Shown piece after piece: positions 50,526-58,379 of a DNA stretch of 64,000 nucleotides; positions within the stretch are counted from its first letter, which is position 1; each line of letters opens with the position of its first letter. Under the pieces are notes generated by a model. It searched no databases. It saw only the letters and a program-made list of their open reading frames with translations, and had not been told where the DNA came from. A program made the position numbers and the translations under genes. This stretch comes from Truepera radiovictrix DSM 17093 (GTDB taxonomy: Bacteria > Deinococcota > Deinococci > Deinococcales > Trueperaceae), in assembly GCF_000092425.1 (NCBI RefSeq), contig NC_014221.1, positions 1,617,001-1,681,000 on the forward strand, written 5' to 3'.

Positions 50526-51851
50526 TTGTCAGACGCCTTGGAAAACGTGATCGAATCGGGTTCGGCGAGGCGCGCGGAGCTCGAGCTTTTAGAACCCCAA
50601 CCGGACGCACCGAGTAGCCCCTGCAGGGCGGTTCAAGGAGAGAAGCCCAACGGCGCGTCGCGGCGCGGTGACGTCTTCGACAAAGCGTTCGCTTTTACCC
50701 GCGCCGACGAGGCCGAGGCGGCGGGGATGCACCCCTACTTCAAACCCATCGCCGAGCAGCACGGCGGCACGGTCGTCGTGGGTGGGCGCGAGATGGTGAT
50801 CACCGGCTCGAACGACTACCTGGGGCTCACCCAAGACCCGCGGCTTAAAGAGGCCTCGCGGCGGGCGCTCGACACCTTCGGCACCTCGTGCACCGGTTCG
50901 CGGTTTTTGACGGGGACGCTGACGCTCCACGAAACGCTCGAAAAGCGCCTCGCCGAGTTTTTACGGGCCGAGTCGGCGCTCACCTTTAGCGCCGGTTTCC
51001 TGGGTTCTTTGGCCGTACTCAGCGCGCTCACCGGTCGCCAGGACATCCTCTACTTCGACCGCGAAAACCACGCCTGCTTGTATGACGGCGCGCGCCTCTC
51101 CTACGGGACGCTGCGCAAGTACGAGCACGGCAACCTCGCCGACTTAGAGCGGCTGTTGCAGCGCGACCGCGACAAACCCGGCGGCCGCATGATCGTCACC
51201 GACGGGGTGTTTTCGATGACCGGGCACGTCGCCGATCTGCCGGGGATCATCGCGATCGCTAGGCGTTACGGCGCGCGGGTCGTGGTCGACGACGCCCACG
51301 CGACGGGGGTCTTGGGCCCGACGGGGCGCGGCACCGCCGAGCACTTCGGGCTCGAGCGCGAGGTCGACCTCATCCTCGGGACCTTTTCGAAGTCGTTCGC
51401 TTCGGTCGGGGGGTTCGTCACGGGCCCGCGCGCGGTGGTGAACTTTATCAAGCATAAAGCGCGCCCCTTTATCTTTACGGCGGCGCTGCCGGCGATGCAG
51501 ATGGCGGCCGCCTTGGCGGCGCTTGAAATCATGGACGCCGAACCCGAACACCGGCAGCGGCTCTGGGAGAACGTCGCGGTGCTGCGCACCGGGATGAACG
51601 AGCTCGGCTTCGACACCCTCGGCTCACAGACCCCCATCGTACCGGTGCTTATCGGCGACGACGAGCTCACCATGGCGGTCTGGAAGGGGTTGTGGGAGGA
51701 GGGCATCTTCACCACCCCGGCGCTGCCGCCGAGCGTGCCGGTCGGGCAGGCGATCATCCGCACCTCGGTTAACGCCAACCATACCCCGGAGCAGCTGGAA
51801 AAGCTGCTCACGGCCTTCGGTCGGGTCGGGAAGCGCTTCGGCGTGATCTGA
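50526..51851 (+). CDS. Serine palmitoyltransferase-like alpha-oxoamine synthase
   Basis: A 441-residue PLP enzyme of the family that joins an amino acid to an acyl thioester. The block GSNDYLGLTQDPRL, then GTSCTGSRFLTGTLTLHETL, matches bacterial serine palmitoyltransferases (first step of sphingolipid synthesis) better than BioF or Kbl as I know them. The PLP Lys is in GTFSKSFASVGG and the Asp/His pair in VVDDAHATGVLG. The N-terminal 45 residues are an unusual extension. TTG 50526 is chosen for GGAGGG 4 bases upstream. The chain of genes behind it supports a ceramide route. Substrate choice is inferred. Confidence 0.75.
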   Translation: MSDALENVIESGSARRAELELLEPQPDAPSSPCRAVQGEKPNGASRRGDVFDKAFAFTRADEAEAAGMHPYFKPIAEQHGGTVVVGGREMVITGSNDYLGLTQDPRLKEASRRALDTFGTSCTGSRFLTGTLTLHETLEKRLAEFLRAESALTFSAGFLGSLAVLSALTGRQDILYFDRENHACLYDGARLSYGTLRKYEHGNLADLERLLQRDRDKPGGRMIVTDGVFSMTGHVADLPGIIAIARRYGARVVVDDAHATGVLGPTGRGTAEHFGLEREVDLILGTFSKSFASVGGFVTGPRAVVNFIKHKARPFIFTAALPAMQMAAALAALEIMDAEPEHRQRLWENVAVLRTGMNELGFDTLGSQTPIVPVLIGDDELTMAVWKGLWEEGIFTTPALPPSVPVGQAIIRTSVNANHTPEQLEKLLTAFGRVGKRFGVI

Positions 51852-51975
51852 GCGGCCCTCACAGCGCCTTGAGACCGCGACCGAAAGCCCCTCCCCAGAG
51901 CCCCGCGACCGGCGGCGAGGGCGCGCGCGTGACGCTGCGGGCGCGCGGGCACACCCACCCCGGGCAGGGGCGGGC

Positions 51976-53079
51976 GTGAACGTCCGCCCCGTCGTCTCGA
52001 GGCGCGACCTGGCGCGCTTTATCGAGCTGCCCTACGCGCTGCACCGCGGCGACCCGAGCTGGGTGCCGCCCCTGCGGCTCACCGAGCGGGCGCGCTTCTC
52101 GCGCAAAAACCCCTTTTTCGAGCACGCCACCATGCAGCTCTTTTTGGCCGAGGATCGCGGGCGCACCGTCGGCCGCGTCGCCGCCATCGACGACCGGCTC
52201 CACAACGACACCCACGGCGACAACCTCGCCTTCTTCGGCTTTTTCGAGGCGCTCGACGAGACGAGCGCGCTCGCGCTCCTCGCGGCGGTCGAGGCGTGGG
52301 CGCGCGCGCGGGGGCGCGCCGCCGTGCGCGGCCCCGCCAACCCCTCGATGAACGACGGCTCGGGGTTTCAGATCGACGCTTTCGGCACCCCCCCGTACGT
52401 GATGATGCCCTGGAACCCGCCGGCCTACCCGCGCTACCTGGCGCGGGCCGGTTACACCAAGGTCAAGGACCTCTACGCCTGGCTCTTCGACCACCACAGC
52501 GCGGCAGTCTCGCGGCTCGAGCGGCTCGCGGCGCGCGTCCAGAGGCGCTACCCCGTGCGGGTGCGCCCGGTCGACCTCAAACGCTTCGAGGCCGAGCTGG
52601 CGATCGTCGAGCGCCTCTACAACGGCGCTTGGGAGGAGAACTGGGGGTTCGTGCGCTACACCGAGGCCGAGTTTCGGGCGCTCGCGCGCGAGCTCAGGCT
52701 CATCATCGACCCCGAGATCGCCGTCTTTGCCGAGCTCGCCGGGGAGCCCGTCGGCCTCGCGCTGGCGCTGCCCGACATCAACCAGGTGCTCAAAAAGATG
52801 AACGGGCGCATCGTGCCGTTTGGCTTCGTTCACCTTCTGCGGCGCCGCCAGCTCATCGACCAGGCGCGGCTGCCGATCCTGGGGGTCGTCAAGGAGCACC
52901 GGCACAAGGGGTTCGAGCTCGTCTTGATCCACGAGATCATCCGGCGTTCGCGCGCGCGCGGCTACCGGCGCGGCGAGTGCTCGTGGATCTTGGAGGACAA
53001 CGAGGCGATGAACAAGGGGATCGCGGCGGCGGGGGCGGAGCGCTACAAGACCTACCGGCTCTTTCAAAAGGCCCTCTAG
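51976..53079 (+). CDS. GNAT-like N-acyltransferase, candidate bacterial ceramide synthase
   Basis: A 367-residue cytoplasmic protein of the GNAT-like group that opens LARFIELPYALHRGDPSWVPPL. Its central region has GRVAAIDDRLHND and RGPANPSMNDGSGFQIDAF, and the end has LGVVKEHRHKGFELVLIHEI and SWILEDNEAMNKGI. I recall the Caulobacter ceramide synthase (bCerS) as belonging to this family, where it N-acylates the oxidised sphingoid base. Location right after the SPT-like gene supports this, but sequence alone cannot prove the acceptor. The GTG lacks a strong ribosome site. Confidence 0.6.
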   Translation: MNVRPVVSRRDLARFIELPYALHRGDPSWVPPLRLTERARFSRKNPFFEHATMQLFLAEDRGRTVGRVAAIDDRLHNDTHGDNLAFFGFFEALDETSALALLAAVEAWARARGRAAVRGPANPSMNDGSGFQIDAFGTPPYVMMPWNPPAYPRYLARAGYTKVKDLYAWLFDHHSAAVSRLERLAARVQRRYPVRVRPVDLKRFEAELAIVERLYNGAWEENWGFVRYTEAEFRALARELRLIIDPEIAVFAELAGEPVGLALALPDINQVLKKMNGRIVPFGFVHLLRRRQLIDQARLPILGVVKEHRHKGFELVLIHEIIRRSRARGYRRGECSWILEDNEAMNKGIAAAGAERYKTYRLFQKAL

Positions 53080-53105
53080 GGGGGACGCCGCGCCCGCGTT
53101 CCCGG

Positions 53106-53111
53106 TAAACT
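53106..53111 (+). promoter_or_regulatory. Leaderless -10 box inside the cluster
   Basis: TAAACT ends 6 bases before the GTG at 53118, suggesting an internal promoter for the four following genes. Confidence 0.5.
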
Positions 53112-53117
53112 CTCCTC

Positions 53118-53846
53118 GTGCTCTCCCCCCTTGCCTCGCTCAAGCTCGTCTTCGGCGACCTCAGGGCGCTTTTACAGCCCCCCAAGCTCGCGCTCTACCT
53201 CGCGGCCGGCCTCGCGCTCCAGGCGGCCTACTGGACCCTCGGGAGCCCGGGGCCGCAGCTCGTGGGGGGCGCGCCGCGCGGGCTCGGCAGCGCGCTGCAG
53301 AACGTCGCGTGGGCGCTTGTGCTCCTGCTCGCCCTCCCCGCGCTCCTCATGCGCGCGCTCGGCGACGACCCCAGGCGCGCGGGGCTCACGCGCGGCGACC
53401 TGCGCTTTGGCCTCTCGCTGCTCGTGGGCGCGCTCCTCGTGGCGCTCCCCGTGCTCTTCGTCGCCGCCGCGTCGCCCGCGCTGCAGGCGGTCTACCCGTG
53501 GGCGGGCGACTGGCCGGGGCGCAGCCCGCTGCACCTGGTCGTCTGGCTGGGGGTGTACGGGCTCTACTACCTCGCGTTCGAGTTTTTCTACCGCGGCTTT
53601 ATGCTGCGCACCCTCGAGCCCCACTGGGGGCTCCCGGCCGCCATCTGGGCGCAGACGCTCGCCTCGACCCTGGTCCACCTCGGCAAACCCCTCCCCGAAA
53701 CCTTGGGCGCTATCCCCATGGGGCTCCTTTTCGCGCTGGTCGCCGTGCGCGGCCGCTCGCTCGTTCCGGCTGTCGCCCTGCACCTGTTGATCGGCGCCCT
53801 GACCGACACCTTCGCCCTCTGGCACCAGGGCCAGCTCTTCTGGTGA
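53118..53846 (+). CDS. CPBP (CAAX protease/bacteriocin-processing) family membrane protein
   Basis: A 242-residue membrane protein with about six helices. The CPBP motif 1, normally EExxxR, is FEFFYRGFML, with Phe at the second position. Motif 2 is STLVHLGKPLPET and motif 3 VALHLLIGALTD. Three of the usual metal or catalytic residues therefore remain (Glu, Arg, His). Such proteins are intramembrane glutamic proteases or related non-proteolytic members. It is transcribed with the reductase 7 bases downstream, but a role in lipid synthesis is not obvious. Confidence 0.75.
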   Translation: MLSPLASLKLVFGDLRALLQPPKLALYLAAGLALQAAYWTLGSPGPQLVGGAPRGLGSALQNVAWALVLLLALPALLMRALGDDPRRAGLTRGDLRFGLSLLVGALLVALPVLFVAAASPALQAVYPWAGDWPGRSPLHLVVWLGVYGLYYLAFEFFYRGFMLRTLEPHWGLPAAIWAQTLASTLVHLGKPLPETLGAIPMGLLFALVAVRGRSLVPAVALHLLIGALTDTFALWHQGQLFW

Positions 53847-53853
53847 GGGCGCC

Positions 53854-54858
53854 GTGAAAGTTCTCGTCACGGGCGCGCACGGCTTTATCGGCAGCCACCT
53901 CACCCGGCTGCTGCTCGAAGAAGGGTGCGCGGTGCGGGCCCTGGTGAGCCCGTGGGGGCGACCGGACAACCTGAGAAGCGTGCTGGAAAACCCGCGGCTC
54001 GAGCTCGTGCGCGCCGACGTCACCGAGCCCCACACCCTCACCGGCAGCTGCCGCGACGTCGAGGTCGTCTTTCACGCCGCCGCGCGGGTCGCAGAGTGGG
54101 GGCCGTGGGGGCCCTTCGAACGGGTCAACGTGCGGGGCACCGAGAACCTGCTGCGCGAGGCCGAGCGCGCCCGCGTGCGGCGTTTCGTGCTCGTCTCGAG
54201 CGTCGCCGTGCACCGCTACACGGGTTTTCGGCACGCCGACCCACGCGCGCTGCCCCTAGACGGCGACGTCAACGCCTACGCCCGCTCCAAGGCGCTCGCC
54301 GAGGCGCTGGTGATGCGCGCAGGGGGGCTCGAGCCCGTCGCCGTGCGCCCCGGCCTGCTCCCTTTCGGCGCGCGCGACCCCAACTTGGCGCGGCAGGTCG
54401 CGGCGCTGCGCTGGGGCGGCGTGCCGCTCGTCGGGGGGGGCCGGGCGGTCTTTAACACCGCCTACGTCGGCGACCTCGCGCGCGGCCTGCTGCTCGCGGG
54501 AACCGTGGGGGCCGCCGCGGGCCGCGTCTACGTCATCGGCGACGCGGGGATGACCTCGTGGCGCGACTGGTTCGGGACGCTCGCGCACCTCGCCGGCGCC
54601 CCGCGGCCCCGGCTGCACCTCCCGGGTGATGCGGCAATGGCGCTCAGCAGCGGGGTCGAAAGGGTGTGGGCGCGCCTCGCCCCGCGCACGCCGCCCCCCC
54701 TAAGCCGCTACCTCGCCTACGTGGTGCGCCGCGACGTGCACTTTTCGCTCGCGCACGCCGAGCGCGAGCTCGGCTACCACCCCCGCTGGCGCTGGCCGGA
54801 GGCGCTGGAACGCACCCTCGCCGAGATGGGGGCGCTTAGGAGGCGCGAGCAGCGGTGA
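53854..54858 (+). CDS. NAD(P)-dependent extended SDR, candidate CerR-like reductase
   Basis: A 334-residue Rossmann enzyme of the epimerase/3-beta-hydroxysteroid type. The cofactor loop is VLVTGAHGFIGSHLTRLLLE. The catalytic dyad is NAYARSKALAEAL (Tyr and Lys three apart), with Ser in VSSVAVHRY. The substrate-side region GDAGMTSWRDWFGTLAH and the C-terminal helices match 3-beta-HSD-like dehydrogenases. In bacterial ceramide synthesis an enzyme of this class (CerR) reduces the 3-oxo group after N-acylation. The call rests on gene context. The stop overlaps the next GTG by 4 bases. Confidence 0.65.
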   Translation: MKVLVTGAHGFIGSHLTRLLLEEGCAVRALVSPWGRPDNLRSVLENPRLELVRADVTEPHTLTGSCRDVEVVFHAAARVAEWGPWGPFERVNVRGTENLLREAERARVRRFVLVSSVAVHRYTGFRHADPRALPLDGDVNAYARSKALAEALVMRAGGLEPVAVRPGLLPFGARDPNLARQVAALRWGGVPLVGGGRAVFNTAYVGDLARGLLLAGTVGAAAGRVYVIGDAGMTSWRDWFGTLAHLAGAPRPRLHLPGDAAMALSSGVERVWARLAPRTPPPLSRYLAYVVRRDVHFSLAHAERELGYHPRWRWPEALERTLAEMGALRRREQR

Positions 54859-56006
54859 AACCTCACCTCTTTTTCGCCACCCTCGCCGCCGGCGGCGGGC
54901 ACGTCGCCACCGCGCGGGCGCTCGCGCAGGCCGTCGAGCGGCACTATCCGGGGCGCTTTACCCCAATCGTCTCGGACTACATGAGCGACCTCGGCTTTCA
55001 CGCCGAGGACGAGCGCCACAAAGCCCTCTGGCGCTGGATGCTCGCGCACCCCTGGAGCGCGCGTTGGGGGCAACGCCTTATGGACCGGCTGCCGACGCTG
55101 ACCAACCGGCTCCACCGCCGCACGCTCGACGCCGTCGCGAAGGCCGCCGCCGCGCACCTCGGCGCGCTCCGCCCCGCGCTGGTCGTCGCCAACCACGGCT
55201 GGCTCGCCGTCGCGCTGACGCGGGCGCAGCGGCGCTACGGGCTCCGCGCGCGGGTGCTCACCTTCGCCACCGAACCGCTCGACGCCTCGGCGCTCTGGGC
55301 CGAAAGGGAGGCCGAGCGCTTCGTGGTGCCCTCCTCGGGGGCGCTCGCGGACCTCGTGCGCTTCGGCGTCCCCGAAGCCCGCATCGACCTCATCGGCTAC
55401 CCCGTTCAGGACGCTTTCCTGCACCCGCCGGCGCAGGCCCAAGCGCGGCGGGCGCTAGGCCTTGGCGACCGCCTCACCTGCCTCGTCTCGCTGGGCGGGG
55501 AGGGGGTCGGCCGGGAGGCGCAGCGGGTCGTCGAGACGCTCGCAACCCACCCCACGGCGCCACAAGTGGTGGTCGTCACGGGCCGCAACGCGGCGCTGCG
55601 GGAGCGCCTCGAGGCCCGCGGGGGCGTTCACGTCTTCGGCTTCGTCGACACCATGGCCGAACTCGTCGCGGCCGCCGACGTGGTGGTCGGCAAAGCCGGT
55701 CCCGCGTCGGTCATGGAGGCGCTCGCGGTCGGCCGCCCGCTGCTCCTCACCGCCTACGCGGGGCTTAACGAGCAGAAGCTCGTGCGCTTCGTCAAGGCTA
55801 GAGGTTTTGGCGACTTCGTCCCGACGCCCGAGGCGCTCGGGCGCTCGCTCGCGCGCTACGCCCAACCCGCGGTGCGCGAGCGCGTCTTTACCGAGAGCCG
55901 CCGCTTGGGTTTTGACGCGATGACGCGTCACCTCGCCCACTACCTCGCGGCGGCGGCAACCCAGGGCTTCCCCACGCGACCGGTGCGGGAGCGGGGGCTG
56001 GCGTAA
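54855..56006 (+). CDS. MGDG-synthase-like family 28 glycosyltransferase
   Basis: A 383-residue GT-B glycosyltransferase. The N-terminal membrane-lipid acceptor domain starts TLAAGGGHVATARALAQAVE, the pattern of monogalactosyldiacylglycerol synthases and UgtP-like enzymes. The C-terminal nucleotide-sugar domain has SLGGEGVG, FVDTMAELVAAADVVVGKAGP and YAGLNEQKLV. It should add a sugar from UDP- or GDP-sugar to a lipid on the cytoplasmic face. In this cluster the acceptor could be ceramide or diacylglycerol. GTG overlaps the reductase stop (GTGA). Confidence 0.78.
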   Translation: MKPHLFFATLAAGGGHVATARALAQAVERHYPGRFTPIVSDYMSDLGFHAEDERHKALWRWMLAHPWSARWGQRLMDRLPTLTNRLHRRTLDAVAKAAAAHLGALRPALVVANHGWLAVALTRAQRRYGLRARVLTFATEPLDASALWAEREAERFVVPSSGALADLVRFGVPEARIDLIGYPVQDAFLHPPAQAQARRALGLGDRLTCLVSLGGEGVGREAQRVVETLATHPTAPQVVVVTGRNAALRERLEARGGVHVFGFVDTMAELVAAADVVVGKAGPASVMEALAVGRPLLLTAYAGLNEQKLVRFVKARGFGDFVPTPEALGRSLARYAQPAVRERVFTESRRLGFDAMTRHLAHYLAAAATQGFPTRPVRERGLA

Positions 56007-56060
56007 AGGTCAAGGCCCCTGTGGGGCGCGCCGCACCCTCAAGGGTGGCGTGAGATGGGC

Positions 56061-56066
56061 TATACT
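56061..56066 (+). promoter_or_regulatory. Leaderless -10 box of glf
   Basis: TATACT, one base off consensus, ends 8 bases before the ATG at 56075. Confidence 0.5.
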
Positions 56067-56074
56067 CATGCGCT

Positions 56075-57184
56075 ATGGCCCCAGGCTTCGACTACCTCAT
56101 CGTAGGGGCGGGTTTTGCCGGTAGCGTGCTCGCCGAGCGCCTCGCGTCGGTGCGCAACCGCCGCGTGCTCATCATCGACCGCCGCGCGCACCTCGGCGGC
56201 AACGCTTTTGACGCCTACGACGAGCACGGCGTCCTCGTTCACCGCTACGGCCCCCACATCTTTCACACCAACTCGGAGCGCGTTTTCGCGTACCTGTCGC
56301 GTTTTACCGCCTGGCGCCCCTATCAGCACCGCGTGCGCACGCTCGTCGACGGCCGCCTGCTCCCCTTTCCCATCAACCTAGACACCATTAACGAGCTCTA
56401 CGGGCTAAGCCTCAGCAGCCTCGAGCTCGAGCAGTTTTTCGCCGAGCGCGCCGAAGCGCGCGAGGTCGTCGCCACCGCCGAAGACGCGGTGGTCACCAAG
56501 GTGGGCCGTGAGCTCTTCGAGAAGTTTTTTCGCGGCTACACCCGCAAGCAGTGGGGGCGGGAGCCGAGCGAGCTCGACGCCTCGGTGACCGCGCGCGTCC
56601 CCGTACGCTTGAACCGCGACGACCGCTACTTCACCGACACCTACCAGGGCGTCCCCAAAGAGGGCTACACGCGGCTTTTTGAACGTCTGCTCGCGCACCC
56701 CAACATCAAGGTGATGCTGCAGACCGACTTTTGCGAGGTCAAGGGGTTGATCCCGTACAAGCACCTCGTCTACACGGGGCCCATCGACAGCTTTTTCGGC
56801 TTTTCGCTCGGCCGCCTCCCCTACCGCTCGCTGCGCTTTCACCAAGAGGTCCTCGACACGCCGGAGCAGGGCCTCGTGCAGCCGGTAGCGACCATCAACA
56901 CCCCCAACGACACGCCCTACACGCGCGCGACCGAGATGCGGCAGCTCACCGGGCAGAAGCACCACAAGTCGGTGGTCATCTTCGAGGAGCCGCAAGCCGA
57001 AGGCGACCCCTACTACCCCATCCCCTGCCCCGACAACCAGGCCCTTTACGAGGCGTATCGGCAGCTCGCGAGGGAGCGTAAGGACGTCACCTTCGCGGGG
57101 CGGCTGGCGAGCTACCGCTACTACAATATGGATCAGGTGGTCGCACAGGCCCTTAAGCTCGCCGACACGCTGCCGGACGTTTGA
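56075..57184 (+). CDS. glf: UDP-galactopyranose mutase
   Basis: Flavoenzyme of 369 residues that interconverts UDP-galactopyranose and UDP-galactofuranose. The FAD site is YLIVGAGFAGSVLAERLA, then GGNAFDAYDEHGVLVHRYGP and HIFHTNSERVFAYL. The substrate region has TRKQWGREPSELDASV and RYYNMDQVVAQAL with the conserved Tyr and Arg residues near the C-terminus. It would provide galactofuranose donors for envelope glycans or glycolipids made by neighbours. TATACT 8 bases upstream suggests a leaderless start, though it may also be read through from the glycosyltransferase 68 bases upstream. Confidence 0.94.
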   Translation: MAPGFDYLIVGAGFAGSVLAERLASVRNRRVLIIDRRAHLGGNAFDAYDEHGVLVHRYGPHIFHTNSERVFAYLSRFTAWRPYQHRVRTLVDGRLLPFPINLDTINELYGLSLSSLELEQFFAERAEAREVVATAEDAVVTKVGRELFEKFFRGYTRKQWGREPSELDASVTARVPVRLNRDDRYFTDTYQGVPKEGYTRLFERLLAHPNIKVMLQTDFCEVKGLIPYKHLVYTGPIDSFFGFSLGRLPYRSLRFHQEVLDTPEQGLVQPVATINTPNDTPYTRATEMRQLTGQKHHKSVVIFEEPQAEGDPYYPIPCPDNQALYEAYRQLARERKDVTFAGRLASYRYYNMDQVVAQALKLADTLPDV

Positions 57185-57241
57185 CGTGGCGCCCCGCGTA
57201 ACCCCGCTAGCGCGCCGCGCCGCCCCATGGAGAGGCGTCCC

Positions 57242-58309
57242 GTGAAGAGGCCCATCAAAGGTGCCCCCCTCCGCCGGAGCGCCCCTGGCGGCTACGTGTG
57301 GCGAGCGGCCCTCGCCTCGGCCCTCTTCGGGCTTTTGGGGCTCGCTGCGGCGCTCTTTTGGTTCGGCGAACCCGGCGACCTGCGCGCGCTCGGCACGCTG
57401 TCGCCGGGGGCGCTGGCCACCTCCCTGGCGCTGCTCGGCCTCTCCTACCTCTGCGGCGGGCTGCGCGTCGCGCTCCTCGCCCGCGTGCTCGGCTACCGGA
57501 TGCGTTTGCGGAGCGCCGTGCGGGCCCACATCCTAGGCCTCTTTAGCGCGGCGGTGACCCCCTCGGGGAGCGGTAACGCGCCCGCGATCGCGCTCATGCT
57601 GATCCGCGACGGCGTCACCAAACCGCACGCTTGGTCGGTCGCCTTTTATACGGGGGTGGTCGACGTGCTGCTTTTCGTCTGGGCGCTGCCGCTCGCCCTC
57701 GTTGCGCTCACGAGAAGCCCCTATCTGCCCCCGGGGCTGCTCTGGTGGGGGTTGCTCTTTAGCCCGCTCCTCTTGGGCCTCTGGTACGCTCTGGCGTTTC
57801 GCTTGGGCAGCACCCTGGCGCTCCTCGAAAAGCTCTTCTACCTGCGCCCCTTGCGCCGCTACCGGGGGCGGATGCGGCGCTTTCTCGAGGGCTTCGGCGC
57901 CGCCGTGATGCTGCTCTCGCGCGAGCTGTCGTGGAACCGGCTGCGGTTTCTGGTCGCGCTGCAGCTCCTTAGCGCCGGGATGCACGGGAGCGTCTTCGCC
58001 ATCTTTTTGGTGGTCGCCTCGAGCCTCGCGCTGCACGTCGACCCCGCGGCGACGCTCGCGCTCTTTCTGGTCGTATCCGTGGCCTCGTTTCTGGTGCCGA
58101 CCCCCGGCGGGAGCGGTTTTTTAGAGTTTGCCCTGCTCGGTTTGATCGCCGCGCGGAGCGAAGCGGCGCTCGTCGCCCCCGCGCTCCTCGTCTGGCGCGC
58201 GCTGTCGTTTTACCTCGTCTTTATCCTCGGCCCGCTTTTAGGCGGCGCGGCGCTCCTCAAACCCTCCTCCGCCCCTCTCACCCCGCAGCCCACCGCGAGC
58301 GACGACTAG
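57242..58309 (+). CDS. LPG synthase TM/flippase-like membrane protein (TIGR00374 type)
   Basis: A 355-residue inner-membrane protein with about eight helices. The family signature near the C-terminus is PTPGGSGFLEFALLGLI. An earlier block GLFSAAVTPSGSGNAPAI is also typical of the MprF-flippase-like family that may flip lipids or lipid-linked sugars. GTG 57242 is used because GGAGAGG lies 6 bases upstream. ATG 57227 without a ribosome site is the alternative. It lies 57 bases after glf and closes the lipid-related cluster. Confidence 0.78.
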   Translation: MKRPIKGAPLRRSAPGGYVWRAALASALFGLLGLAAALFWFGEPGDLRALGTLSPGALATSLALLGLSYLCGGLRVALLARVLGYRMRLRSAVRAHILGLFSAAVTPSGSGNAPAIALMLIRDGVTKPHAWSVAFYTGVVDVLLFVWALPLALVALTRSPYLPPGLLWWGLLFSPLLLGLWYALAFRLGSTLALLEKLFYLRPLRRYRGRMRRFLEGFGAAVMLLSRELSWNRLRFLVALQLLSAGMHGSVFAIFLVVASSLALHVDPAATLALFLVVSVASFLVPTPGGSGFLEFALLGLIAARSEAALVAPALLVWRALSFYLVFILGPLLGGAALLKPSSAPLTPQPTASDD

Positions 58310-58342
58310 CCCCCCGTCAGCACCCCCTGGGCGCTCACGGCG

Positions 58343-58348
58343 TACAAT
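58343..58348 (+). promoter_or_regulatory. -10 box of the PAS-LuxR gene
   Basis: TACAAT lies 31 bases before the ATG. The leader has CAGAGC and GCTCTG as a small hairpin, then GGGGGG near the start. Confidence 0.45.
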
Positions 58349-58379
58349 GGCAGAGCCCTAAACTGCTCTGGGGGGTGCT

